Source: Tubulanus polymorphus (Eukaryota; Nemertea; Palaeonemertea; Tubulaniformes; Tubulanidae). Taken from it: DNA of 64,000 bases. Of the stretch, positions 10,920 to 24,000 are shown piece by piece. Under the pieces are notes generated by a model. That model searched no databases and was not told the DNA's origin. It saw only the letters and a program-made list of their open reading frames with translations. The stretch spans positions 4,062,072 to 4,126,071 of the forward strand of contig NC_134034.1 in NCBI RefSeq assembly GCF_964204645.1, read 5' to 3'. The stretch's first letter is position 1; every line of letters begins with the position of its first letter. The position numbers were made by a program, and so were the translations under genes.

Positions 10920-11937
10920 GGAAGGACAAATAGGCAACTTTGAACTTGAAAGAGTAAAACAAATAGATTTCCTCGGCTTGACAATACATGAAAATCTGAA
11001 CTGGAAACCACATATCGACAAAATACACAAGAAAATTTCACAAATTACTGGTATCATAAACAAAACTAAAAACATCCTAGACACACAAAATTTACTTTCT
11101 CTTTACTACACCTTAGTCTATCCTCATTTGAACTATGGCTTGTTGGCTTGGGGCCACTCGCCTTATAATAAAAAATGCCTCCTAATCCAAAAGAAGATTG
11201 TTCGAATAATCACCAACTCTAAGTACACTGCACACACAGACCCACTTTTTAAAAATCTTGAAATCCTCAAAATCAATGATGTCCTCATCCTTAAAACTGC
11301 ACTTTTTATTCAAAACACCATCAAATCTTCACCCCATTACTTTTCTAATTACTTCACCGCGGAAAACTTATCTCCTTTAGTCAACATCAGAAAAAGCATA
11401 TATTTAGACCACGCATATTCTTTATTTTCAAAACAAACACCGCCAACCCCGCATCAAAATTCACCTCAAAACATTCTTTCAAACATCTGGCAAAAACTAC
11501 CTTTTTCCAATGATATCCTACAAACAAGCAAACAAAATTTAAAACGTAAACTCAGACCATATCTCACATCCACCTACAATGATATCCATCAATGTAATAA
11601 CCCTAATTGTTATAATTGCTCACTCTCCTGAACCCTCTAGCTTACTCATATAAACTCTCCTGAAATTATCAAAAATCATCAACTTTCATTTCCTTCCACT
11701 TTATTTCTTCATTTGCCTTTCGTTTTTATTCCCTGGGTGCTTGCGACAGCGGCCTAAAGGCTTTGCTTGGCCCACACTGAAAGCTACTGTTCTCTCTCGC
11801 TTTTTATAATTGTGCTTTGTTTAAAAAAATTGTAAATTTTATTGTTTGTTTTCTCTCAACCTGTGTACATAGCCTATCATGCTTTCTGTGAAATAAATTT
11901 GAACTTGAACTTGAACTTGAACTTGAACTACTGTCGG
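10920..11937 (+). mobile_element. Non-LTR retrotransposon, 5'-truncated, with (TTGAAC)n tail
   Basis: An open frame to 11631 gives the C-terminal end of a LINE reverse transcriptase (about 217 codons from 10978, and open slightly upstream): FLGLTIHENLNWKPHIDKI, then YPHLNYGLLAWG, ending in a Cys cluster CNNPNCYNC. This pattern is that of Jockey/CR1/L2-type elements. The catalytic FADD-type part is missing, so it is dead on arrival. The 3' tail (about 11899-11937) is repeated TTGAAC. CTACT flanks the insertion on both sides. Confidence 0.85.
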
Positions 11938-12071
11938 TTTGTTACAAGCGCTGTGATTGGTACGACCGGATTCTGTTCGGCTAATAACGACTCCAACGAC
12001 TCGTGAGGTCAAGGGGTTCGGGGAGAACAGCTTTAGCGTAGTGGGTTCGAATCCCTTGACGGGTGAAGATG
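11936..12071. repeat. Repeat R2, right part with tRNA-like box B
   Basis: TTTGTTACAAGCGCTGTGATTGG leads to GGTTCGAATCC (12044-12054), then GACGGGTGAAGAT. Same order at 38975-39118. The box B suggests a tRNA-derived SINE end; no convincing box A was found. Confidence 0.6.
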
Positions 12072-12649
12072 CTTCTCGACTCACCACAAAAAAATTCTGT
12101 CGGTAGCTGGGATTCGACCCACGAATACATTTCACGCACAGCCACGTGGAACTTTTGTTGATGCTTTGACGTCACTTGCTGAATAAGCCGCGCTGATTGG
12201 CTCGACGAGTTGTGATCGGCAAGTCGATTGGTTGATCGTGTTACGTTGGTTACCAGAGGTGTTGTTTACAATATGGCGGACACTGTCGTCGCTGACGCGA
12301 AGAAATAAAGGCGATTATTGGCAGTAAAATAGAAACTAGGAATCTGTCACTCTGCTTTAACCGCGGTAAGAGTAACACGAGAATAATCTGAGAATATTCA
12401 ATTTCGCCCCGCTCGACTCAGTCGGGTATATTTTGATTTTCCACTTAGAATGAGAAGGGAAAACGAGTAAATCATGTATGTAGGCCTGTATGCCGAAATG
12501 GATCAATTCAATTCAATCTCTTTATTATCCATCGACGATGTGGAGCTGTGTAAATTCGATGAAATAGGCTTATGAGCCAAATTTGGAAGGTTTCAAATAT
12601 GTAAAATTCACATGGATTCAGCTCATTGTATAAAAAACAAACCAATAGC
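12072..12649. other. No feature recognised
   Basis: No gene or repeat identified. Confidence 0.4.
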
Positions 12650-13155
12650 CTACTGTCTGTCACACCTACTCTCCGTGCGACGTTTTGGTCCGTAATTTCG
12701 TTAATAATCGGTTTATCTACCTTTATTATGCATCAATTTGTTCAGTGAGGAATTTGCATTCAGAAATAAACAACAATTTTCACTTAAGTTGTTTTTGTTT
12801 TCATTTATGAGCGATAGTTTACTCAGCATACGCTCGCGTAATGCTGAAAAAACCGCTCCGCGGACGCTCGGAAACGTTACAGTGACGTCATCACCTGCTC
12901 ATTAGCATATCAAAATACAGTAGGTGGCGCCACGTGACGGGCCATAAAAGCCGTTTTTCAGCATTACGCGAGCGTATGCTAGGTAAACTATCGCTGATAG
13001 AAGAAAACACAAACAAATTTCTGCCAGTTCATGATTTATTTCTGAATGCAAATTCCTTACTGAACAAATTGATGCATAATATTTACAGATCAACCGATTA
13101 TTAACGAAATTACGGACCAAAACGTCGCACGAAGAGCATGTGTGACAGACAGTAA
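12650..13155. mobile_element. Foldback element with arms of about 200 bases
   Basis: The left arm starts CTACTGTCTGTCACAC and includes GACGTTTTGGTCCGTAA and CATACGCTCGCGTAATGCTG. The right arm repeats these in reverse order and sense, ending TGTGACAGACAGTAA. About 110 bases separate the arms. Its outer end recurs at 55041 and 59254. Confidence 0.8.
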
Positions 13156-14049
13156 GTGATATGTCCTGAAAAATTTCATTTTTGGCCCTGCATGCAGTTA
13201 GTTAGCCTACCTACCGTTGCCGTTGGTGGTAAGCTTTTTATGATCGGATGGGCTTATTATACCAACTGAAAATATCCGATCGTGAAACTTAACCACAGAC
13301 AGGTTACTGACTAGGCCCTGCCCTGCTTGTGCCTCTTAAGGCTTTAGAGAGCTCCCTCTCCATGCAAATCGTCCCCTCCCTCTCTACAGGGATTCGAACT
13401 TAATGTAGTAGAAGGCATTGCAATATTTTGCTACAATATGAAAGCCTTCCGTTACATACGGGACCCACTCCGCTTGAGATGTACCACATTTCGAAAACTG
13501 TTTGGCACCAAATTCACTGTCTCTGGTAGATCCCTGAAATAGGGGAACCCTGTTTAGATTACAACATAACGTATATTACTGAATTTATTAGGCCTACTGG
13601 CATCACGGCTATCTAGCCATTCTTCTGGACCCAGATCTACAGGTTGGGCTTGAATTGAAAATAGGATCATTTTCAGTGTCAAAATCTAACAACTGTAGAA
13701 CTGATTGGGTCCTGAATCAAGGCCATAGGCATTATGTGTTTGGGATCGTTGGATAAGGGGAAGCCCATTTGCTGAGGGTTGAAGGCGCGAAGCTCAAGTC
13801 AATTCCACCTTCCACGTAGGCCCCTATCTGTAGACATGTTGCTTTTTTTCATAAAAAATTGCATTTTCAAAGATTTGAAATAGAGATCTCTTTTTGTTTG
13901 TATATTGTTCTGGACATGTTGTTACATGGTTCCCATAGAACAGGGAAATTGGGAAAACTTGGGAATCTATATAGGCCTAAAAAATAATTCCCAGTTTAGA
14001 AATTTTTGAGAGCTCAAAAAATGTTCCTCAAATCAGGGGAATATTTGGG
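13156..14049. other. No gene recognised
   Basis: Non-coding; several TAGGCCTA octamers. Confidence 0.4.
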
Positions 14050-14105
14050 AAATTCATTTACACATTAACATTTCACAAAAAAGGTCAAATTTCATGCGTA
14101 CACGT

Positions 14106-14379
14106 CAGGCGCGGATGTAGGGAGGGGCCCGGGCCTTCTCCCTCCTTTAAGTGAAGATTGTTTTTTATGCTTTAGTTTATCAGCAGCAGAAGAGGGGAAA
14201 GTATTTGTCACGAATTCTTGCCTCAGAATGCAGGAAATGGCCCCAAAACAGAGTTAAATTTCAAAAACTCCCGCACGGGCTAGGAATGTCTCGCGCCTAC
14301 GCCGGTGTCAATACAGTATCATCATAGCTACATTTATTAGGTGGTCCCCCCCCTAAATTGGGCTCTAGATCCGCCCATG
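14106..14379. mobile_element. hAT-like MITE nested in another MITE, CACGT duplication
   Basis: Starts CAGGCGCGGATGTAGG and ends CTAGATCCGCCCATG. The flanks are CACGT on both sides (14101-14105, 14380-14384). The host sequence ...TGCGTACACGT / CACGTAATAAATGGATGATCCC is a MITE like those at 21663 and 37023, so the insertion is nested. Confidence 0.7.
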
Positions 14380-14384
14380 CACGT

Positions 14385-16118
14385 AATAAATGGATGATCC
14401 CAAGTGCTACTTTCTTCAGCATTTTCCCTCGAGAATCATCTTCATCAACCAGTCACCACTAAAATATTGACTGTAGTTTTGATGGTATCTGTTCAATTTT
14501 CCATTTGGAAAAATTTTAAAATCACCCATAGAATACTTGGGAAAATCCCGGGAATTCTTATAATTCGTGTAACTGTGGGAACCATGTTGTTTGCTTAATT
14601 AAATGCACTGATTTCGCTCTGTTTGAAAAACCCATTTTGAAAAATTTCTTTTGGTATAGGCCTACCAAATATAATATCATATATCATTTTATTTCCTGGA
14701 TAATTTACATCAATATATAATGAATACAATTATAATTATAATAATATAGAAATTATGATCATGTTTATATACATTGAGGTAAAATAACAGCAGGGGAGCC
14801 ATAGATAAAGCTAAGCTTGTGAGTGTAGGCACCCTGGATATATAGGCACCTTACCCCCGGGCTCCTTACGACCATGTGATTACCGGTTCAGACTTCTACT
14901 ATTAGGCCTAGTCTATTATTACAATCTCGATTGAAGGTTGGTATTCTATGCGCGCGTCTAATTGGATATTGGTAACTGTCACTTTTTTTGTAAAAAAAAA
15001 TTATATTTTCTTTTTTCGTTTGTGCACGAAATATTCACGTACAAAATATCAATGGCTCTTTGTGGTGGAATGCGGTGTTAACACATTCTCTAGGTCATTT
15101 CAACAAAACCTGATCCCGTGCTGGTTAATTTCTCGTTTGTTTGATTCCCCGGTACGCGGTATTTGTCTAGGTTTTATTTCATCGTCAAATAATTTTACGA
15201 CGTCGGGATTTGTCAATTATAGACTTCGGAGTGCCGGTCTAGAATTTTTAATGCTTGTTCTGCGGCTAGATTAATTGAGCATGTCTTAGAGAAATACTGA
15301 CATTTAATACTCCTGTTTTGCTTCCAACGTCGCAAAAGAAATTGTGATTTTCAACAAAAAAAAATGAATACAGATATTCGAAGTGTCATTGGGCGTCATG
15401 ATTACGACTAGCTATAGAAATTTAAAAACAGATTTTGATAACGTCGGGGACTTGGTTCAGGACATGGTTTATTCATATTTACTACATTTTCAATAGGCCC
15501 CATCGTATCAGTTATGATAAAACTCTCTAGATTATTAGAATTCATTCATGAATTTGTGTAAATTGTGGATAGACTTTAATTGATCTGGTAGATCCTCACT
15601 CAAATAACGTGGCAAAACATTGCGGGGCGGAATCATAAATGCTTAGGACTAGCAGTCGGCCTTAAGGTTCGGCCTGTGAACAGCATCAAAACAACTGATG
15701 GAGAGGCGCAGTGGCCGTGTGGTTTAAGCCGCCGGTCACTGGTCTCGTCAAACGTGATTGGTGCACTTTTCAGCACGGAGCGCACGACATGGTGTTATTG
15801 CATTTTTGGACATCAAGGTACCGTTTACAGTTACTTGACAAGTCCTTCAAAATTAACTTCCGGAGCAGTCTGAGAGTTACGGTAATGTTGCATGTACTGC
15901 ATACTAGTTAGTGGCTCGCCATAAGTCGAATCTTCTATTGCCACGGTAGTTTGATGTCCTATTGCACACTAGCGACACCTGGTAGATCCTCATTTTCTGC
16001 AGTTGACTGTGGCAGGCTAATTTCATCTCTAGATTCGAAACAAATTCGAAATAAAGACACTTTTTTCACCAAATTTCTATGAAAAATTAGGTTATTATTT
16101 TTTGTGTTTTATTTACAG
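14385..16118. other. Upstream of TTLL4; no exon located
   Basis: A tRNA-like box A stretch (AGTGGCCGTGTGGTTTAAG, about 15710-15729) suggests a SINE remnant. The first TTLL4 exon and promoter were not identified here. Confidence 0.35.
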
Positions 16119-16194
16119 ATGATGCTCGAAATCAGCTGACAGGCAGACGGACAGAGAAATCAGGCAGACGACGGATTGTCAAAATCTAGATACG
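16119..16194 (+). other. TTLL4: TTLL4 5' untranslated exon segment with a short uORF
   Basis: A good acceptor (pyrimidine-rich tract then TTTACAG, ending 16118) opens this exon, so at least one untranslated exon lies upstream and was not located. The exon begins ATGATG and reads a six-residue uORF ending TGA at 16139, well before the main ATG at 16195. A uORF here could lower translation of the main frame. The leader call rests on the acceptor and on the lack of any longer in-frame start. Confidence 0.6.
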
Positions 16195-18002
16195 ATGTCA
16201 TCGTTTAACCCATACCGGGGAGCGGTGCCGACCTACGACGATGCGACGCTCGAAAAACAACTTCCGCTCCGCGAGCAGAAAGAAAAACCCAAATTGAAGT
16301 ACAGCAGCGGAGCGAGCGCTCACAGCAGCCACCCGGTGGCGCTGTTCAATCAAGCCGACATACAAGCTTTACGCGCGGGAGTCGGCATGCCGTCGCGCAA
16401 CGCTCAAATCAACATCGACAGCGTTCAACACGCGACGACGTCGCCGTCCCCTCGCGCAATACACTCGTCTTACTCCTCGGCGCCGCGCGCGACCAACCCG
16501 TACAGCCACCCGGTCAATCCGCGCGAGGTCGTCGGCAACTACTCGCACGGTCTGCTGCAGAGAAAAGATCAGATCGTCGCGAGCCGATCGTCGGGCATCT
16601 ATTTGAGTAAACCTCCGCAAATCGGCACGTTTTACACCCCGCACGCGACAACGCCCCACGGTAATGGCGCTACCGGGATTTATACAGCGGCAGCGTCAAC
16701 GTCGGTACCGGGAATTCACCCAAACGCGTTCCTGCGTCCGTACAGTTCAACCGTTAAATCACCAGGTGGCGTTGGCGTAAATCGCAACTTCGACGACAAC
16801 AAATCGGAACCGGTCGGCGAGAACGTCGTCGGGACTGAATTCGAAACGGAAGACGTTGTCGGCAAACGCGACGAAACCGTCTCGGAAACCGGTCGCGTAA
16901 ATAACGCGACGACCTCGACGAGTAAGCTTTCGGTGACCTTCGCCGCAGACGTGAACGTGATCGATTTAGACGCGGTCGCGAACGAGGCATCGGCGAAATC
17001 GGCTCGGAATAATCGGACAACCGCCGGCGATCAGAAACCTGTTTCGGCGGCGGCTAAACAAATGAAACCGGCGCGGGTTTCATCGGCGGACGTTATTCCG
17101 AAACCTGAGGTGAAAACGACGCCGAAAACGTTGAACGCTCGACCTCCGACTCCGCCGCGTACGGTTATATCGTCTCCGACTCCAGCTCGGTACGCGACCG
17201 CCGCTCCGACGAGTCCGCAGTCGAGGTCGCCGTCGAAGGCGTCTTCCGCGACTCCGTCCGCCACCAAAACGTCGTCGAAGCCGACGCTATCCGAGACCGA
17301 TCGGAAGCGCGAGGACAACGTTTCGAGAAAACCCGCCGCAGCGCCACGTCCGATACCGCCGGCGCCCCCTAGTGGTTCGACGGCTAAATCGGCGGCAGTC
17401 GACGCGTCGAAAGTGCGTAATCCGCGATACACGCCGACGAAGCCGTACGACGAGGTGAAAGACCCGGTCGCCGAGTCGGGTAGTTCGACGACAATCGCTA
17501 CGACGGCAACCGATAGTAGCACGTCGTTATGGAGCGTCAATTCATCGGCTTCCTCGTCGACGCTTCTGTCATCGTCAGCGTCATCCTCGTTATCGATCAA
17601 CGGCAAACCGCCTTTGCACGGGCAAAACGCGACGTCGCCGGGCGACGGCTCGATTCAGAAAATGCCCGTCACGAACACGATCACCGGTTATTACCGAAAA
17701 GCTACGAAATCGGAAGAGCGTTTGACGCCGACGCCTCCGCCACCCGTCGGGGACACCGCGAAAACGCTGGTAAAAATGGATCAGGAAATTCGACGGGCTT
17801 CGCTGCCGTCGAGCGCGTCGTCGACGTCGAAGAAGTCGGTGTCAGGGCAACGGCCAAAGACGGTCGTCGTAGCGGAACAGCGGCCGTCGGCGGATGGCGC
17901 TCCGTCGCGTCATAAGAAGTCGGTCGACGAGAAGTGGGACGAGCGCGAAATCGGCGCCGATGATGTTTTAATGGCAGACGGCTCCGAGTTCTCTTCAAAC
18001 GA
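16195..18002 (+). CDS. TTLL4: TTLL4 coding exon 1
   Basis: Residues 1-602 plus two bases (phase 2). It is very long for an internal-type exon and has strong coding bias: GC-rich, with many NCG codons (TCG, ACG, GCG), quite unlike the AT-rich introns. The protein is Ser/Thr/Ala/Pro-rich and probably disordered. It carries Pro-rich stretches and long Ser/Thr runs and has no enzyme motif. Long poorly conserved N-terminal regions are typical of TTLL4. The donor at 18003 reads GTAAGT. Other frames of this exon look open only because of its biased composition. Confidence 0.9.
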
Positions 18003-21000
18003 GTAAGTTATCTATTCAAGTTGATATTCATTGATTTCGATTCACATTTAAAACGTAGCTGCCTTCCTGCAGGGCGGCGCCACTGACCTAGAAAACTCAG
18101 GGAATTGGATAAGTATAGAAAAAATCAGGGAAAACTCAGTGAATTCGGCAAATTTTGCAAAAATCCTGGATAACTCAGAGGCCGGTTTTACAGACTGGTA
18201 TTAACTTTTTAACCCGGGGTTAACTTAATTCTTTTTCAATTTACTTAGCCCCCCAGGTTAAAGGTAATACCTTTAACCCTTTAAAGGAAAAAGGGAATTT
18301 GGATTGTGATTGACCACACATTTCTTTATCAATACATGATTCATAAACGATTAATAAATTCTAATATTCAAAACTGAAAAATTCCTCGGAATCACTCGGG
18401 AAATTTCGTGTTATAATTTGGAAAAATTGCTTGAAAAGAATTTGTAAATTGGCTAACCCTCATGGAGGGTTTTTTCGAATATCAGGATTTGTGTGGTATC
18501 CACAACAATTTCTGACTTGCTGAGGATAAAGCGGGCACTCACAAGGCAACACTAACTGAACTGATTTTAAGATGAAGGACAGGAATCCCTGTTGTAGCAC
18601 AATACACTTTAAACTGATGGTTCTATAATCAGGAACCTTTGTGAGTGCTCAGTTGACATAGGAATGTAGAAGTCCAGTGTAGAGGCCCTACGGTATACTG
18701 TGCGTGCGTGCCTGCGTAGTTCAGAACACAAACGTTTTATGACAAACAGTTCTTGATTTATTTCAAATCTGACGTAAATTTCAGTCCCATAGGGCCTACA
18801 GGCTAGTAGAACATTGATAAAAAGTTGACCATCAGTCAATAACCAGTCAATATAGTAGTTTTTTTAAAATTTGGTTTAGGCCTTATAGACTGCACTTTTG
18901 AGCTGTCACTACAAAAATATATCAATAGTTATACAATACGCACCTGGTCGGCAAAAACCGTTGAACCATTTTGGGTTAAATACTCAAACTGCCGGTAGGC
19001 AGCGTGAACATTTGCTACCTCTATTTAGTTTTTTTGGAACCCCAAGTATTAAGTATAGAGAGGTTACACTGTACTTAACAGCCTCTGTGCACTGCCTACA
19101 ATAATCAGCAAATCATGGATTCTTGAGTGATCATGGATCATGCAAGTCACTGTTTCTAGTGCAAAATTTCACCGCAATATCAAATTGATAATTTGAAATA
19201 GGATAGTGACCATAATCGCCATCGCTAGTGGCAACAGTCTCTAACGCTGAAGCGTGTTACGTTGGTGATTTACACGCGAACCACTGGATAGGCCTAAATA
19301 TAATACTCTGCTGAATTAAGTCCAATTTCTATCGGTACTTACGCGCGAAGATACAAAGCCTCTCATTACGAGCTCGAGGGCTATCGCGCTTTTAATACCG
19401 CTGAAGTAACTATTGACACTACGTCGTATAGGAGGATTATGATTTTACAGCTCGGCATTATTGAACGTATATTATGATTGATATCTTCTGCTCGGTCCGT
19501 CGGTGAGGACCGGTGTTTAATAAAGAATCATCGCGAGAGTAAAATCCGATGATTTCGAATATACTAGTTTTGAAACTGGCTTACGAAACGTTATTTCTTT
19601 AACTGGCTGTTCGCTGATTAGAACTTTATCTTGGAATAATCGGATGACATAATCACTTAAATCAGGATACGCAGTTAGTTTTCGTCGAGAAATTTTATGC
19701 TTGCCCTCTTTTTGGAAACAACAGTAGACTTTCCAGATTCCTGATCTTGGAGAATAACTTTTTTTTCCGTTTTAAGAGCTTAGCGTACTGAAGAGATAGT
19801 TTTTCTCAGGAAAATTGACGTTTTAAGAGCTTAGTGTATGTTTGGGGTCAACCGCAAAGAGATAGTGTATTAGTTTTTCTCGAGAAAATTCACGCTCGTC
19901 AGGGAAAATGGTGGCTTTCATAACGCGTATGAAACAGATTTGACTTCGAATATCAGATATGCCAGAAATGGCCACCGATAGGCTTGACTGACGGTAACCT
20001 TAATCAACATTCGAGCATCCGCCCCGGAGCTTGCTGCAGTTGGACACCCTTGGTTCCCGGTGATCATAGCTTCATTTGGGAAAGAAATAGAACTTCTAAG
20101 CTCGCTAAAAATTTTGTACCAATCAATGAAAGGAATTTGGAGGTGTGTGTGTGTGTGTCGTACGTTATTCCGAATCCAGTTCTGCTGACTTGAAATTTAT
20201 TTTCACGGGATCGTGATTAACTTACTTCAGTTTCCACAATGATTCGACTCAAACCGATACAACTGCTGGAAGATTCGATAGTGTAAGATTTTAAATTCTC
20301 CATGATCCTTACTTTAAGATTCAAGGTCGGTCGATCCCTCATAGCGTTCTAGGTGAAAGGCGATTTGAGCCAAGACCAAGCTCTCGCTCTCAGACATTTG
20401 ACACTTTTCCCTTCCTCCGGTCAGAATAAAGAAATGCCCATCGGTTAATTGTTTTAAATTTAATCTCAATACTTGCCTTTTTAGATTAGCTAATTTTTTA
20501 GTTTGTTTTGTCTTTATTTCTCATGTGATATTTTATGTATATTTCTCGTGTGATATGTAAGCGTGGTGATTATTTTGTAGTTCTATATAAATAGATAAAT
20601 GATAATGATAATAATCATTATTATTTTCTCCAATTTGGCAACTTTTTTATTGTCCGCACTTCACATGGATATATTTTCAATTGAAGATTAACTACAAACA
20701 CCTCTTTTATTTCTATTTTTATTTTTTTTTCAGATTTCTTTTTTTGTGTACGTGTAATTGTGTACTTGTGTGTCTGTCTGTATCTCTGTAAATAACCTTT
20801 GTTTTTTAATGAAAACTAATAAAAAAAAAAAAAAACTACAAATGCCCTACATGACATTTTATCAGCACACTTTCATAACCTGATCGTCCACACATGTGTG
20901 TTCAGTAATTCACCTGAGACATTTTTGATCAAAAATGAACTACTATCACCAGACATTACCGGGTAATCATTTTATCAGTACATAAGCCTAATCAAAAAGA

Positions 21001-24000
21001 TCCCAGTGTTTACGCTTTATCAACAAGTGATCATCCACGCCTCACAACTGTATAATTAGTATAAATGTATGAAGGAGTCTACAGTGTAGTCTCTATGCTA
21101 ATAAGATAAAAACCCACTACAGATTAAAAGAATTTAAAAACAAGAATTTATTTATTCAATCTGAAATATATAGAATACACGACGTTTCGACCTCACACCT
21201 GACGATGATCTCTAGGGTGAGATCGAAACGTCGTGTATTCTATATATTTTAGATTGGATAAATAAATTCTTGTTTTTAAATTCTTTTAATCTGTAGATAG
21301 TGGGTTTTCATCTTATTATGCGTTCACCACGTTTAAGTGTGGTTATCTAGTCTCTATGCTCTCTGTGGCTCTGACTGTTGGCCGTGTGTGGAGGTTACTG
21401 TACATGATAAAGGAGAATTAATTGAAATGCTGAATTTGATACTGATCGATGTGATTTTTTTCTTTCTAACAGAGAACGTCAGCCCGGTGATGGAGAGGCA
21501 AACGTCGAATTTGAAGATGACGATGACGACGAAGCTATTGATAATCTGGAAGATGATGTCATCATCGACGGCTCGGATGATGGTAGGTTGTGCGTAGACG
21601 TTGAAAAAGAATGATTCTAGTTTTGGGACGATGACCAAGATAAACCGTAATTGAAAACTTTAGGGGTCATTCATTTTTTACGTATGCATTAGGGGAGGGG
21701 GAGGGGTCAGTGCAATTGCGTACTGTAATGCTTAATGTATATGAAAAAATGGCCGATTATGCGTACAAAGTGGAGGGGGGTTGAAAAATTTAAATTTTAT
21801 GCGTGTAAACGTAATAAATGAATGCCCCCTTATCGGGAGTCACGAGTTTAAATTCTAGAGTCAAAGTTGAAGGTAGTTCATAGATTTGGCTCAAGAGCTG
21901 GGTCTAACTTCGAGGTTAAAACTGAGTTCAAGGTACAGTTTAGACGCTACTGTTAATACTTGATTTTTTCAAGAATCTAAACTTTAAACCGTTTCACGCT
22001 TTAAAAGTCTCGACACCAACTTTGTGGCCAACAATGGCTGCTGCGAGACAAACTTAGATACGGAACCCAGGCTATATCTTAAAGAGGTGCACGTTTGTGG
22101 TCAGGAAATCTTTCAGGACCCAGTTCCACAGTTCTGAGTTAAGATTTGACTCAGAGTTAAATCATTGGAAATGAACTAATTTTAACCCAGAGTTAACTCT
22201 AGCTCACAACTGTGGCACTGGGTCCAGAGCTCATTGCATAATACCATCACTAATGAAATACTGCTGCATAAACCAGTATCCGTCCTAGAATAATTTCGCA
22301 AGTGTTCTGTTCCATCTCCAAGTGAGAGAAAAAAAATCCAAAGACGGCTGTTTTCTAAATTTGATCGGTATGTTTATATTTGAAGCGTGCGCTTGTCTTA
22401 AGGCCTGCATCTGGGCGGAACTTCGTCAATGAGTAGGGGAGGGGTGTTTGTTGGAACCCCCGAACCGCGTCTAAATCCTGGCCTGAACTTAAAAATGGTT
22501 TGCGGTACTGGGCCATGCATTCGCAATTTAGGCCCGTGTTGTATGGTGAGAAGGGGAATGAGACTTCTTGCGTTGGAAGTGCGGCAGCGAAAGCTTTGAA
22601 TGCCATGTTTTTGACAAAATTGAAATAAAATTCTCCGCTCCGCAACGTAATGGAACCCGTCAAACATCAGCAATAGGCTGCGACGATCAAGTATCAAGCT
22701 TCCAACCCCTCTAAACTAAAACGCGTCGATTCAACTGGATTAGCTGTGCTCGTTATTATATCCATATGAAATATTCAATTCCGACTCCGAAATTTTCCAT
22801 TGTTTCTCGCAATAGGGCCTGGTATTGATAGTATCGTGTTAGACCGGCGAATTCACTTACGAAGACAATCGCGCAGTGCAGCGATTCCGTCTCTCGTATT
22901 GTTTTAGTGTTCGTGCTTTGTGATTATGTGTGCACGCTTTTCATCCCTTGTATAAATACTGCGTGCGAGTTGTGAATGTTTGATAACGCTACCACTCTCC
23001 ACAGTGTGGTGGTCATTAAACAGCGCTCATAAAGCAAATGCAAATACTTCGAATAAACATTTTCTATTGAATTTTCGAAGGCCTTCGACATTTACAAAAC
23101 TTGTTCTCAGCCTATTGCTGCGATCTGGCCCGGGCCAAATTTGACTCTGGCCTCGTCGGTATTTCATTCTTAGTTATAGCACCTCAAATATGGAACTCTC
23201 TACCATCATCAATCCGTTCATAGACATCAGGTCTGTCATTCAGATGCAAACTTAAAACTCATTTGTTCAAAGCAGCATATGAAGTTTTATCATCAACGGC
23301 GCCTTTGAACAGGGGAAAGGGTGCTAAATAAATTGAATTATTATTATAATTATTATCCGTACCAAATAAGAGAGCGCATTTGATACGCAAACCACTCACT
23401 CGATACTAGACAATGCTCATTATTCCGGAAGCAGATGCGATTCAAACGCAATCATTCATCCTATGCTAAGATCTGGTCCGATGTTTTTTGGTCGGGCCCA
23501 AAACGCCTAGGCCTATGTGATCGCTGCTTTTGGTGATGTGGTTTGCGGACAACTCAATTCTTGTTCAAAGTATGTAAAAATTGCTGCTATACCTTTTGAA
23601 TGCAGTGCAAGGAGATGCCGAACATATTCTACTCAACAGTATAACATGATAATATAGGCCTAATGAGCATAACAGTTATTGTACATTTTGAATTAGAAAA
23701 TACAGCAAATCAACTAAGTTCAACTAAATGTTTAGAACAGCTTTAATATAGCAAAAGATAGAAAGAGTTCTGCGCACAGTTCAAAATATAGGCCTACGTA
23801 TTACAGCTTAGATTTTACAAATGTTGCAGACGTTATAAATTCATTATTTCTAGAAAATTTATTGTATCGCGCAATGAGAAGTTCATTGATGAGTTCATTG
23901 CATAATTAAGATGTTTGAATATCAAAAATATCGCAAATTAAAAGTTTATTTATTCTAAATTTCATTTATCCTCTACCGTTTGCAGAATGCCAGAAACCCA

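Noticed and set aside
17031-17606. Long open frame on the minus strand within TTLL4 exon 1
   Set aside because: It is a by-product of the biased GC-rich codons of the plus-strand exon; the protein has no recognisable feature.
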